Assembly (NCBI GenBank): GCA_945889325.1
Contig: CAMDBH010000032.1
Span: forward strand, 1-37,718
DNA: 37,718 bases
Direction: 5' to 3'
Source: Klebsiella pneumoniae
GTDB lineage: Bacteria; Myxococcota_A; UBA9042
This document shows positions 8,363 through 16,241 of this stretch, piece after piece. Under the pieces are notes generated by a model, which searched no databases, was not told the DNA's origin, and worked only from the letters and a program-made list of their open reading frames with translations. How positions within the stretch are numbered: the first letter of the stretch is position 1; every line of letters starts with the position of its first letter. Position numbers and translations under genes: made by a program.

Positions 8363-9401
8363 TCCAATGGATTGGCGCAGTTGCCATAGTCTTGGTTAGT
8401 TCGCCCTGCAGATCGCGCGACAGGCATTTGGCCGCAAGTTTGATGGCATTTTCAAAGGCGGCTTCCTTTGAATCCGGATTGGCCACCAGCACCAGATGTT
8501 GCAATCCCAACGTCGGCGCGCCGCCGTATTCTTGGAATTCACTCACTTTTCGCAGCATACCCACGCCCGAGGACAGCAAGCGCAAACCGAGGCGCCAAGC
8601 GACTTTGGTTTTCCACGCGTAGCGCGCCGCTTCAACCGTCATGGTCGTCAAACCTTCAAGAAGTCCGCGCACGGTGTGGCCAACCAAACCATCAGCGACC
8701 ACTACATCGGCGTAACCACGAGAAATATCGACGGCGCGCACGTTGCCGACAAAACGTAAAGACGGCATCTGCCGCAGCGCCGCATGGGCCGCGACTACTT
8801 CAGGCGGGCCGTCAGACGGATCGCTGCCGGTCGACAAAAGCGCCACTTGCGGCGCCGCTACACCCGTAACCACCCGGGCGTAAACAGAACCCATCAGCGC
8901 AAAGGCCACCAAATCCTGAGCGGTTGGCGTGCGCTGGCCGGAAACATCCAACAACAACGCCAGCGGATCGTCGCCCGAAGCGCGCGTAACTGTGGGAAAC
9001 ACGGCAGCGGACGCGAGATTTTGTACGCCGCGCAGTTTGGGCAAATGCCTTTGTGCCAGATCTGCGACCAATTCTTGGGGACTGGCGGTGATGAGCGCGT
9101 CCGCTTCACCGTCGGCCAACAGCGCCATGGCAATCGGTAAAGCGACGCGCGCCGCGGCCATCTGCGCCAAGGTGTCCGTCGGGCTGCGCGGATACGCGAT
9201 CGCAGCGGGCACGAGGCGCAACGTCATCGGATCATAGGGAACTAGGCTCAAGAAATCTTGCAACATGGCGACATCGCCGACCAACACCACTTTGGCCACG
9301 CCTTGACGGGCCATGCGCGCAGCGGCTGCGACGATCCCTTGCGGCGCGGCGGCACCACCATACGTGTCTATAACAACAGTGTATTTTTTGTTGCGTGACA
9401 T
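8343..9401 (-). CDS. PlsX-like phosphate acyltransferase, divergent
   Basis: 352 aa from ATG 9401 (a TTG at 9413 is possible). PlsX makes acyl-phosphate from acyl-ACP for phospholipid synthesis at the inner membrane. Family landmarks are present but altered: the N-terminal motif reads DTYGGAAAP where typical PlsX has DAMGGDxxP; then GNVRAVDISRGYADVVVADGLVGH where PlsX usually has GNVEGxD...DGFxGN; and SEFQEYGGAPTLG, which is conserved. Length matches the family. The usual rpmF-plsX-fabH neighbours are absent. Instead it lies between an RlmL-like gene and an APP1-like phosphatase that it overlaps by 20 bp. It could be the organism's only PlsX or a specialised paralogue; the substituted Asp and Glu make altered activity plausible. 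Confidence 0.75.
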   Translation of the reverse strand: MSRNKKYTVVIDTYGGAAAPQGIVAAAARMARQGVAKVVLVGDVAMLQDFLSLVPYDPMTLRLVPAAIAYPRSPTDTLAQMAAARVALPIAMALLADGEADALITASPQELVADLAQRHLPKLRGVQNLASAAVFPTVTRASGDDPLALLLDVSGQRTPTAQDLVAFALMGSVYARVVTGVAAPQVALLSTGSDPSDGPPEVVAAHAALRQMPSLRFVGNVRAVDISRGYADVVVADGLVGHTVRGLLEGLTTMTVEAARYAWKTKVAWRLGLRLLSSGVGMLRKVSEFQEYGGAPTLGLQHLVLVANPDSKEAAFENAIKLAAKCLSRDLQGELTKTMATAPIHWNEAASG

Positions 9402-9458
9402 TTTCCGGTCCAAAATTGGCTCACTGATTCGATGCTAGCAATTTTTGGCGTTGCGATG

Positions 9459-10610
9459 CTACAAATCGTAGCGTTGCAGCGCGATCTCCAAACGACCGTT
9501 GGATAATCTGGTGTAATTCCGGCTAATTAGTCCGAATGATTGGCGAAAATCTGGGTGGCCGTCGACGATCCAGGCCGTGCAGCCGGCGTAAGTGCGCCAT
9601 TGCTGGCCCATGGCGCGGTAGACGGCTGTCACATCGCTGCCGCCCAACCGTTCGCCGTAGGGAGGATTGGTCAAAATAACCGTGCCCTTGGGCGGCGGCG
9701 CAAGCTTTGTCGCGTCGGCCTGTTCGACGCGCACGACCCGTTCCAGACCTGCGCTCACCAGATTTTGCTTTATCGCCGCAATCGCCGATGGGTCGTTGTC
9801 GCTCGCAGAAACATCCAGAAATTCAGCCTGATGCAGGGCTTTTTTGGCTTTGGTCACCGCATCCTCGCGCACGGCGTCCAGGTGTTGGGCCATCCGCGGT
9901 CCCTGCTGCGGCCAGGATTCCACCGCAAAAGTGCGGGTACAGCCGGGCGCGACGCCGATGGCGCGGTTGACGGCTTCAATGATCAACGTACCTGAACCGC
10001 ACATCGGGTCGAGCAACGGCCGCTTGCCATCCCATTGCGCGACCTGCGCCAGCGCCGCGGCAAGCGTTTCTTTGAGCGGCGCCGGACCGGCCGCCACGCG
10101 AAAACCCCGCTGAAACAATGGAGGATCAGCCAAATCGAGGTAAACGCCCCAGTGACCTTTGCGCCCGCGCACAACCACGCTGACCTGCGGGTGCTCGCGG
10201 TCGATATTCGGGCGGCGCCCCAGCGTGCGGGCCAATTTGTCCGCGATGGCGTCTTTGATTTTTAGGGCCACAAAAAGCTGATTATCCAAACCGCGCTGCG
10301 TCGGCGTCGACGGCACCACATCGCCGCTGGCAAAAACAGCAAATGTCGAATCGGCGGTCAAGAATTCAAGCCAATCAATGCGGTAAGCGTGATCGTAGAG
10401 CGTTTCGGCATCGCTGGCATCAAAATCGGCCAAGTGCATCAGCAGGCGGGTAGCTATCCGCAAATGCACCAAAGCTTGAGCGATTTGCTCCCCGTTGGCA
10501 TCGCAGAGCACGCCGTCGGGCGACACGCGGATGATCGGCAGCCCGAGCGCGCGACATTCATCGGCGACCATTTCCAACGTACCGCGCGCGGCCAGAGCGA
10601 GAATCTGCAT
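9459..10610 (-). CDS. rlmL: THUMP-domain class I methyltransferase, RlmL/YpsC-like
   Basis: 383 aa from ATG 10610, where homologues begin (MQILALAARGTLE). The N-terminal half has a ferredoxin-like/THUMP arrangement ending in VVVRGRKGHWGVYLDL. The C-terminal half is a Rossmann methyltransferase with DPMCGSGTLIIEA (SAM-binding motif, about residue 200) and NPPYGERLGG (catalytic NPPY, about residue 315), the signature of N2-guanine methylation. The size matches stand-alone RlmL/YpsC, which methylates 23S rRNA (G2445 in E. coli), and not the fused RlmKL. It lies 57 nt upstream of the PlsX-like gene and 111 nt downstream of lon, with a terminator-like hairpin in the latter gap. Another RNA target cannot be excluded. 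Confidence 0.8.
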   Translation of the reverse strand: MQILALAARGTLEMVADECRALGLPIIRVSPDGVLCDANGEQIAQALVHLRIATRLLMHLADFDASDAETLYDHAYRIDWLEFLTADSTFAVFASGDVVPSTPTQRGLDNQLFVALKIKDAIADKLARTLGRRPNIDREHPQVSVVVRGRKGHWGVYLDLADPPLFQRGFRVAAGPAPLKETLAAALAQVAQWDGKRPLLDPMCGSGTLIIEAVNRAIGVAPGCTRTFAVESWPQQGPRMAQHLDAVREDAVTKAKKALHQAEFLDVSASDNDPSAIAAIKQNLVSAGLERVVRVEQADATKLAPPPKGTVILTNPPYGERLGGSDVTAVYRAMGQQWRTYAGCTAWIVDGHPDFRQSFGLISRNYTRLSNGRLEIALQRYDL

Positions 10611-10665
10611 GGGCGCTACAGTGCCCGCAATTGGGCGCTGCCGCAAGGGCGGCGGCAAAATGCAG

Positions 10666-10691
10666 CGCGGCCGAACCTAGGTCCGGCCGCG
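10666..10691 (-). terminator. Near-perfect GC-rich hairpin downstream of lon
   Basis: Bases 10666-10691 form a 26-bp palindrome, CGCGGCCG-A-ACCT/AGGT-C-CGGCCGCG, with a single mismatched pair. On the minus strand it starts about 30 nt after the lon stop and is followed by CTGCATTTTG, a short T run. The arrangement fits an intrinsic terminator for lon, upstream of the rlmL-like gene. Confidence 0.55.
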
Positions 10692-10721
10692 GCCAATTGC
10701 TTGTATTCGCAAATATTTTAA

Positions 10722-13121
10722 CTATGCAGTGGCGGTGGGCACCGTCGCGCCCTGCCGCGCCGAAGGTGGCACCTCAAGCGCGTGTTCGAGGACGTCGTCC
10801 AACTTGCTGGCGAACACGAACTCGACACCGGCACGGGCTTCCGCCGGAATATCGCGAAGATCGCGACGGTTTTTCTCCGGCAGGATGATCTTCTTGATGC
10901 CACCGCGCATGGCCGCCAGCACCTTGTCCTTGATGCCGCCGACCGGCAGCACCAACCCGCGAAGGGTCGCCTCGCCGGTCATCGACACGTCGCCGCGGAC
11001 ACGCACGTTGGTAAGTAGTGAAACTAAAGCGGTATACATCGCGACACCGGCCGAAGGACCATCCTTGGGCACGGCGCCGGCCGGAACGTGGACGTGAATG
11101 TCGAAGTCCTCAAAACACTTGCGCTCGATACCCAAACGCTCGGCGTTGGCTTCCACCAGCGACAGGGCGATATGCACCGATTCCTTCATGACGTCGCCAA
11201 GTTGCCCCGTTAAGCGCAACTTGCCCTTGCCGGGCATCTTGGTCGCTTCAATGAACAGCAAATCGCCACCGACGCGGGTCCACGCCATGCCCGTCGCCAC
11301 GCCCGGCTGCTCGGTACGCGCCGCAACTTCGGGTGAAAACGAGAAGTTGCCGAGGATTTCATCCAAATCCTCGTCGGTGATCGTTTTGGCCGCGTATTCA
11401 CTTTTTGCAATACCAACCGCCACTTGCCGCGCGATATCCGCCATGCGCCGTTCCAAATTGCGCACGCCGGCTTCCCGCGTGTAATGGCCGATGACCTTGT
11501 CCAGCATTTCGTCACTCAGAATCAGCTGTTCCGCGGTGATGCCGTGCTCTTTGAGCTGTTTGGGCAACAAATGCTGGCGGGCAATGTGGAACTTCTCTTC
11601 GTGGGTATATCCCGTAATTTCAATAACCTCCATCCGATCGAGCAACGGAGGCGGGATCGTATCGGTGGTATTGGCCGTGGCGATGAACAGAATTTTCGAC
11701 AGGTCAAACGGCGTGTCGAGATAGTGATCGCTAAACGCGTGATTCTGCTCTGGATCCAACACCTCCAGCAGGGCCGCCGTCGGATCGCCGCGCCAATCGT
11801 GGGTCAGCTTGTCCACTTCATCCAAGATCATCACGGGATTGCGCGTCTCCGCCTTTTTCAGCGCCATGATGAACTTGCCCGGCATCGCGCCGATATAAGT
11901 CCGCCGGTGGCCACGAATTTCGGCTTCATCGCGCACGCCGCCCAGCGACAACCGCTGAAATTTACGGCCCAAAGCCGCTGCGATTGAATGTCCCAGTGAC
12001 GTTTTACCGACACCCGGCGGCCCGACCAAGCACAGCACCGGCCCGCGCAGATCATTTTTCAGTTTAGAAACAGCCAGATACTCAACGATGCGCTTCTTGA
12101 CCTTGTCCAAACCGTAGTGGCGTTCATCCAAAACCACCTGGGCGTGCGCCAGATCCAAATTGTCCGGCGTAGTCGTGCTCCATGGCAGATCTGCGTACCA
12201 TTCCAGATAGGTACGCGCCACCGTGTACTCGGGCGATCCCGCTTGAATGTTGCGCAGGCGCTTGAGTTCTTTGGTCGCGATCTTTTGCGCATCTTCGGGC
12301 AGCCCGACTTTCATCAGGCGTTCTTCCAATTCGCCGAGTTCGTCGCCTTCACCGCCTTCGAGATCGCCGAGCTCTTTCTGGATAGCTTTTAGTTGCTTGC
12401 GCAACACATACTCGCGTTGGCTCTTATTCAGATCGCCTTTGACTTCGCTGTTGATACGTTGCGAAATCCGCAAAATTTCAACCTGTTGAATCACCAAATG
12501 CAAGGTCTTGGTCAGCATTTCCACAAGCGAGGTCGCTTGCAAGACGTCGACTTTTTCCTCGACCGACACACCCAAATGCGTCAAAAGCAGGTAGACCAAC
12601 CGCGCGGGATGCTCGAAATTCTCTTGCAAATCCGCAGCATTGACCGGCAGCTCAGGCACCATGTTGACCAGTTCGATCGCCGTATCGCGCACGCTGTGGA
12701 CCAGCGCGGAAATTTGCGGGTCGTTTTCATTTTTTTCGCTCAGCAATTCGACTTCAGCGCACAAAAACGGATCTTCTTGATCAAATTTGCGGATTTTGAA
12801 GCGTTCCACGCCGCGAATGACGACGTGATATGTCTCTGGGCCGTTGCGCAACACCTTGATAAGTTGACCAGTACATCCGCCCCAATACAGTTCATCCGGC
12901 TTGGGATTGTCGACACTTTTGTCTTTTTGCGCGACCACACCGACGGTCGCCGCGCGGCGATCACCTAAACTTTCCAGCAACTTAATTGATTTGCCGCGGC
13001 CAATCACCACGGGCATCACGGCACCGGGAAACAAAACAGCGTTGCGCAAAGCGAGGATCGGCATATTGGACACAATGCCATCAGAATGCACAGGATCTTT
13101 GGCTGTGGGGTTGTCACTCAT
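10722..13121 (-). CDS. lon: ATP-dependent protease Lon
   Basis: 799 aa from ATG 13121, chosen for the strong GGAGGA site just upstream; the frame is open further but that part has no family resemblance. Lon is a cytoplasmic AAA+ serine protease that degrades damaged and regulatory proteins. The substrate-binding N-domain begins at PILALRNAVLFPGAVMPV. The AAA+ module has Walker A GPPGVGKT (about residue 365-372) and Walker B MILDEVDK. The protease domain contains KDGPSAG with the catalytic Ser690, and GGIKDK with catalytic Lys733; their 43-residue spacing equals that of E. coli Ser679-Lys722. Length is normal for bacterial Lon. It lies 133 nt after a TPR gene and is followed by a GC-rich hairpin. 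A heat-shock promoter was looked for in the leader and not found. Confidence 0.97.
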   Translation of the reverse strand: MSDNPTAKDPVHSDGIVSNMPILALRNAVLFPGAVMPVVIGRGKSIKLLESLGDRRAATVGVVAQKDKSVDNPKPDELYWGGCTGQLIKVLRNGPETYHVVIRGVERFKIRKFDQEDPFLCAEVELLSEKNENDPQISALVHSVRDTAIELVNMVPELPVNAADLQENFEHPARLVYLLLTHLGVSVEEKVDVLQATSLVEMLTKTLHLVIQQVEILRISQRINSEVKGDLNKSQREYVLRKQLKAIQKELGDLEGGEGDELGELEERLMKVGLPEDAQKIATKELKRLRNIQAGSPEYTVARTYLEWYADLPWSTTTPDNLDLAHAQVVLDERHYGLDKVKKRIVEYLAVSKLKNDLRGPVLCLVGPPGVGKTSLGHSIAAALGRKFQRLSLGGVRDEAEIRGHRRTYIGAMPGKFIMALKKAETRNPVMILDEVDKLTHDWRGDPTAALLEVLDPEQNHAFSDHYLDTPFDLSKILFIATANTTDTIPPPLLDRMEVIEITGYTHEEKFHIARQHLLPKQLKEHGITAEQLILSDEMLDKVIGHYTREAGVRNLERRMADIARQVAVGIAKSEYAAKTITDEDLDEILGNFSFSPEVAARTEQPGVATGMAWTRVGGDLLFIEATKMPGKGKLRLTGQLGDVMKESVHIALSLVEANAERLGIERKCFEDFDIHVHVPAGAVPKDGPSAGVAMYTALVSLLTNVRVRGDVSMTGEATLRGLVLPVGGIKDKVLAAMRGGIKKIILPEKNRRDLRDIPAEARAGVEFVFASKLDDVLEHALEVPPSARQGATVPTATA

Positions 13122-13254
13122 GGGATCCTCCGAGGCGGGCTGTAGTTGGCTTGCCCGCACAATGCGAACGCGCCGTAGCTCACCTTGATTCAAGCTAAGC
13201 ACGCCGTGCGCGCAAAGCAAGTGCCCGCGATCCACCTTTGAAAAATTTTGCAAG

Positions 13255-15084
13255 CTATTTTTTTTGCCACCAAATCGGCGCGGCAACGGCGGTGGAATCC
13301 AGCCAAACGTCGCCCACGATGGCAGCGGTTTCATCGCCCAAAATCGAAGCTGACCACAAAAATCCAATTAAAGCAGCCGCTTCATGGCCACAATCGCGCA
13401 ACTTCTGGATCGGTTCCGCCGCAGCATTGGGCGGCACCAACCCGCTGCGGGCCTGCAGTGTGGCTCGCACCAACTGGGATGAATAGACCCCTTCCACCAC
13501 GCCCGCTTTTGCGAATTCATTTTCAATTTCATTCAAGTGCAGCTCGGAAATTTCGGCGCCGCCTTGCAGTTCCAAACGCATCAGCAACAGTTCGGCTTGG
13601 CAGACGCCGAGCGGTTCACCCATGCGCGCCCAAGTCGCAAGTGCCGATTGAGTAAGGCTTCTTGCGTCGAGGTTTCTGAAGCGCAGGGCCGCGTGGTGCG
13701 CTGCCGCCAAAATCGCGGCCGCGAACTCACGCGGGTGGGCGGCGTGCTCGACGCGTTCGCGCAAATTCTCCAAGCTTTTCCACGCATCGGCCACACCGCG
13801 TAGTGTGTCCAACTCGCAAAGCGCGAGCGCCGTGGCAAATTTTTCGCTTTCTGACCATTGCATGTCGGGCAAATTTGCCAACACGTTCAGCGCTTCATCC
13901 AAACGCAATTCCCGCATAAATACCCTAGTCTGCAGCAAATCGAGGCGCAGTTTCAGGCGCCCGTGCAAAGAATCCCGCGTCAAATTGTTTAGAATTGTGT
14001 GGACCTCAAGCACGTCGCCCTGAGCCAGTGCGATTTCAGCAATAGATAGGCTCACTTCCTGCGCGGCGCGCCCATCTCCTGAATTTTGCAAAATTTGTCG
14101 CGAATGCCGCAAGAGTTGCGCACCTTCGTGCAGTTGCCCTAAACGACACAGCAGCGCTGCCCGATTGACTGCAGCCGTTACCGCGCCCCCCGGTTGCTGC
14201 ATTTGATTGAAATCACTTTCGATTTTTTGCAGTTCATCGATGCTCGCCTGCAATGGCTCAAGGTCCACAGTCGCCATCACGCGCCCTAAGCGCGCGCGCG
14301 CTTGGCCCTGGCGGTCGCCGAGCTTGGTCGCAGCATCTAGCGAAAGATCAAAATGGCGCGCGGCACCCAGCACATCGCCGCGATCGCGCGCAATATGCCC
14401 CAAATTCAAGTGCGCCAGCAACGCTAATGGCAACATGGGCGCATCGGCTTTCGACAATTCGGCGGCTTCGGCGAAAGCCGCCGCAGCCGAATCAAGATCG
14501 CCGCTGGCCCGCTCAATATCACCAAAACAAATCAGCGCATTGGCGGTGCCTTGACCATGACCCGCTTGGCGAAAACGCGACAGTGATTCCGCCAACAGTA
14601 CCCGCGCACCCTCGATGGGGTCGCCGGGTGCGTTTGCTTGCCCCTTCAACCGCGGCAACAAACGGCCAACATTGCCCGCTGCCACGGCAATTCCGATGTT
14701 GTCGTCGCGTTCGCGCTGGCCGTGCAGGACTTGGCGGTGCATCGCCACTGCCTGAGCTAGATCGCCACCGAGTTCACACAAGGTTGCAAGCTCTGTGAGC
14801 GATGTAAGCGCGCGAGATTGCAGACCGCGGCGTTGCGCTTCATCGCAAGCCCAACTGAAACACTGCCAAGCGTCCTGCGGTTTCGCGGCGCGCAAGGCGA
14901 CCCGACCTTCTAGGCTAGCCGCCGCACAAGCGCCGTCATAATCTGGGATTTGCAGAAATATTTCTCGGCTGCGCTGCGCCAGACGGCAGGCCAAATCGAG
15001 ACGGCCGGCATTGAATTTGGCGGTAGCTTGCTTGAAAAGCTCAATGGCAACTTTGCGTTCTGACGGTGAATTTGCTGGCGCCAT
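13255..15084 (-). CDS. TPR-repeat protein
   Basis: 609 aa with no signal peptide, so probably cytoplasmic. The whole length is helical, built of helix-turn-helix units with the Ala/Gly/Leu spacing of tetratricopeptide repeats, for example AIELFKQATAKFNAGRLDLA, ELATLCELGGDLAQAVAMHR, LICFGDIERASGDLDSAAAA and LNLGHIARDRGDVLGAARHF. The repeats are clearest in the first 330 residues and become degenerate later. No catalytic domain or DNA-binding domain is visible. It starts 12 nt after the SDR gene, so it is probably the last gene of the 21728-13255 run. TPR proteins act as scaffolds; its partner is unknown. Confidence 0.8.
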   Translation of the reverse strand: MAPANSPSERKVAIELFKQATAKFNAGRLDLACRLAQRSREIFLQIPDYDGACAAASLEGRVALRAAKPQDAWQCFSWACDEAQRRGLQSRALTSLTELATLCELGGDLAQAVAMHRQVLHGQRERDDNIGIAVAAGNVGRLLPRLKGQANAPGDPIEGARVLLAESLSRFRQAGHGQGTANALICFGDIERASGDLDSAAAAFAEAAELSKADAPMLPLALLAHLNLGHIARDRGDVLGAARHFDLSLDAATKLGDRQGQARARLGRVMATVDLEPLQASIDELQKIESDFNQMQQPGGAVTAAVNRAALLCRLGQLHEGAQLLRHSRQILQNSGDGRAAQEVSLSIAEIALAQGDVLEVHTILNNLTRDSLHGRLKLRLDLLQTRVFMRELRLDEALNVLANLPDMQWSESEKFATALALCELDTLRGVADAWKSLENLRERVEHAAHPREFAAAILAAAHHAALRFRNLDARSLTQSALATWARMGEPLGVCQAELLLMRLELQGGAEISELHLNEIENEFAKAGVVEGVYSSQLVRATLQARSGLVPPNAAAEPIQKLRDCGHEAAALIGFLWSASILGDETAAIVGDVWLDSTAVAAPIWWQKK

Positions 15085-15096
15085 GCGATCCGCCCG

Positions 15097-15918
15097 TTAG
15101 ATCATCACACTGCCGCAAGAAATGTCGATGCCCTGCCCCGTAATGGCGTCGCCGGTTGGCCCGATCAGGAACTTGACGTACGCCGCGACTTCCGACGGTT
15201 TGATCATGCGGCGAATCGGCAAAACTTTGAGCATATTTTGCGTAGCTTGTTGCAAAGTTACGCCCTGTGCGGCGGCAATGCGCGTCAGCGACTCGTTGGC
15301 CATCTGTGTGTCGACCCAGCCTGGATTGATCACGTTGACACGAATGCCGCGCGGGGCCAATTCTAAGGCCATGGACCGCATTAGCCCCATAATCGCGTGT
15401 TTGCTCGCGGTATATGCGCTTGTTTTGGGCGCGCCGAAGCGACCGAGCACCGAGCCAATAAAAATCACCTTACCGCCCGAAGGCATGTGCGATGTCACCA
15501 ACTGCGCAAGGTTAAAAGTCCCGATCAAATTGGTTTCAATGACCGTGCGAAAATCGGCACGCACCTGCTTGGTCGCACCATCAAGTGGCGTATCGATGTT
15601 GATCGCCGCATTGCACACCAGCACATCGATCGGACCGAAACGCGATTCCGCAGAAATAATCGCCTCATCGATAGAAATGTCGTCGGCAAGATCCATCCGA
15701 TACGGCACCGCCCGCTGCGTACCCAAATCCATGCACAGGCCGAGCAGCCGATTGTAAGAACGCGCCGCTAAAGACAAATTGTGCCTGTCTTCGCCCAAGT
15801 GCCGCGCCACCGCCTCGCCGATGCCGCGCGAAGCGCCCGAGATAAATATGTGCTTGGGCCGCGATGCCAAGGCTTGTTCCAAGGCACTTTGCGGCAGACG
15901 CACTGTCTCCATCGCCAT
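15097..15918 (-). CDS. Short-chain dehydrogenase/reductase, FabG-like
   Basis: 273 aa. Classical SDR features in order: an ~20-residue N-terminal extension, the cofactor loop FISGASRGIGEAV, an Asp after DLADD for the adenine side, VCNAAINIDTP (NAG-type motif), catalytic Asn in ETNLIGTFN, Ser in VIFIGSVLGRFG, and the Tyr/Lys pair AYTASKHAIMGL, followed by INPGWVDTQM. The C-terminus (GQGIDISCGSVMI) is the usual FabG/PhaB-type ending. It probably reduces or oxidises a 3-oxoacyl or sugar/steroid-type alcohol with NAD(P)H; the substrate is not deducible. The first ATG is supported by TTGGAG 8 nt upstream. It lies in the minus-strand run, 46 nt after the small membrane protein and 12 nt before the TPR gene. 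Confidence 0.88.
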   Translation of the reverse strand: MAMETVRLPQSALEQALASRPKHIFISGASRGIGEAVARHLGEDRHNLSLAARSYNRLLGLCMDLGTQRAVPYRMDLADDISIDEAIISAESRFGPIDVLVCNAAINIDTPLDGATKQVRADFRTVIETNLIGTFNLAQLVTSHMPSGGKVIFIGSVLGRFGAPKTSAYTASKHAIMGLMRSMALELAPRGIRVNVINPGWVDTQMANESLTRIAAAQGVTLQQATQNMLKVLPIRRMIKPSEVAAYVKFLIGPTGDAITGQGIDISCGSVMI

Positions 15919-15964
15919 GATTTACTCCAATTATATTTTGTATTTTTATTTGTATTTTGGATAG

Positions 15965-16225
15965 TTAGGGCGTCCGCGGTGTCGCGACCAACGGTTGGTG
16001 GGTAAGTTCTGCCGCCTGCATTTTCCGGCCCGCCTCACCCCAAACAGCTTGCCATGCGGCCGCCGTGATCGAGCCAATGAGCCACAGAACCGCCATCATG
16101 TACGCGACGTACATGCCGCCGCGAAAAAAGCGATACAGGGGCGGTTTTGCTTGCGCGCGCAGGAGTTGCGCGGCACTGGGCTCGCGGTCTGGTTCTATTT
16201 CTGGTGGTGCTTGGGCGCTGTCCAT
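15965..16225 (-). CDS. Small single-pass membrane protein
   Basis: 86 aa, not matched to a family. The N-terminal ~28 residues are Pro/Glu-rich and hydrophilic, then a basic RFFRGG precedes one hydrophobic segment (MYVAYMMAVLWLIGSITAAAW, about residues 38-58), giving a probable N-in topology. A short hydrophilic tail with HQPLVATP follows. AAAGGTGA immediately upstream of ATG 16225 supports translation. It starts 16 nt after the PHP lipoprotein gene and is followed by the SDR gene, which argues that it is a real member of this operon. Similar small proteins often support envelope complexes, but nothing here shows a partner. Confidence 0.6.
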   Translation of the reverse strand: MDSAQAPPEIEPDREPSAAQLLRAQAKPPLYRFFRGGMYVAYMMAVLWLIGSITAAAWQAVWGEAGRKMQAAELTHQPLVATPRTP

Positions 16226-16241
16226 TCACCTTTACCTAGAC

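Noticed and set aside
13122..13254. Possible heat-shock promoter or CIRCE element ahead of lon
   Set aside because: A CTTGAA is present but the expected CCCCAT-type -10 is missing, and no TTAGCACTC inverted repeat is seen.
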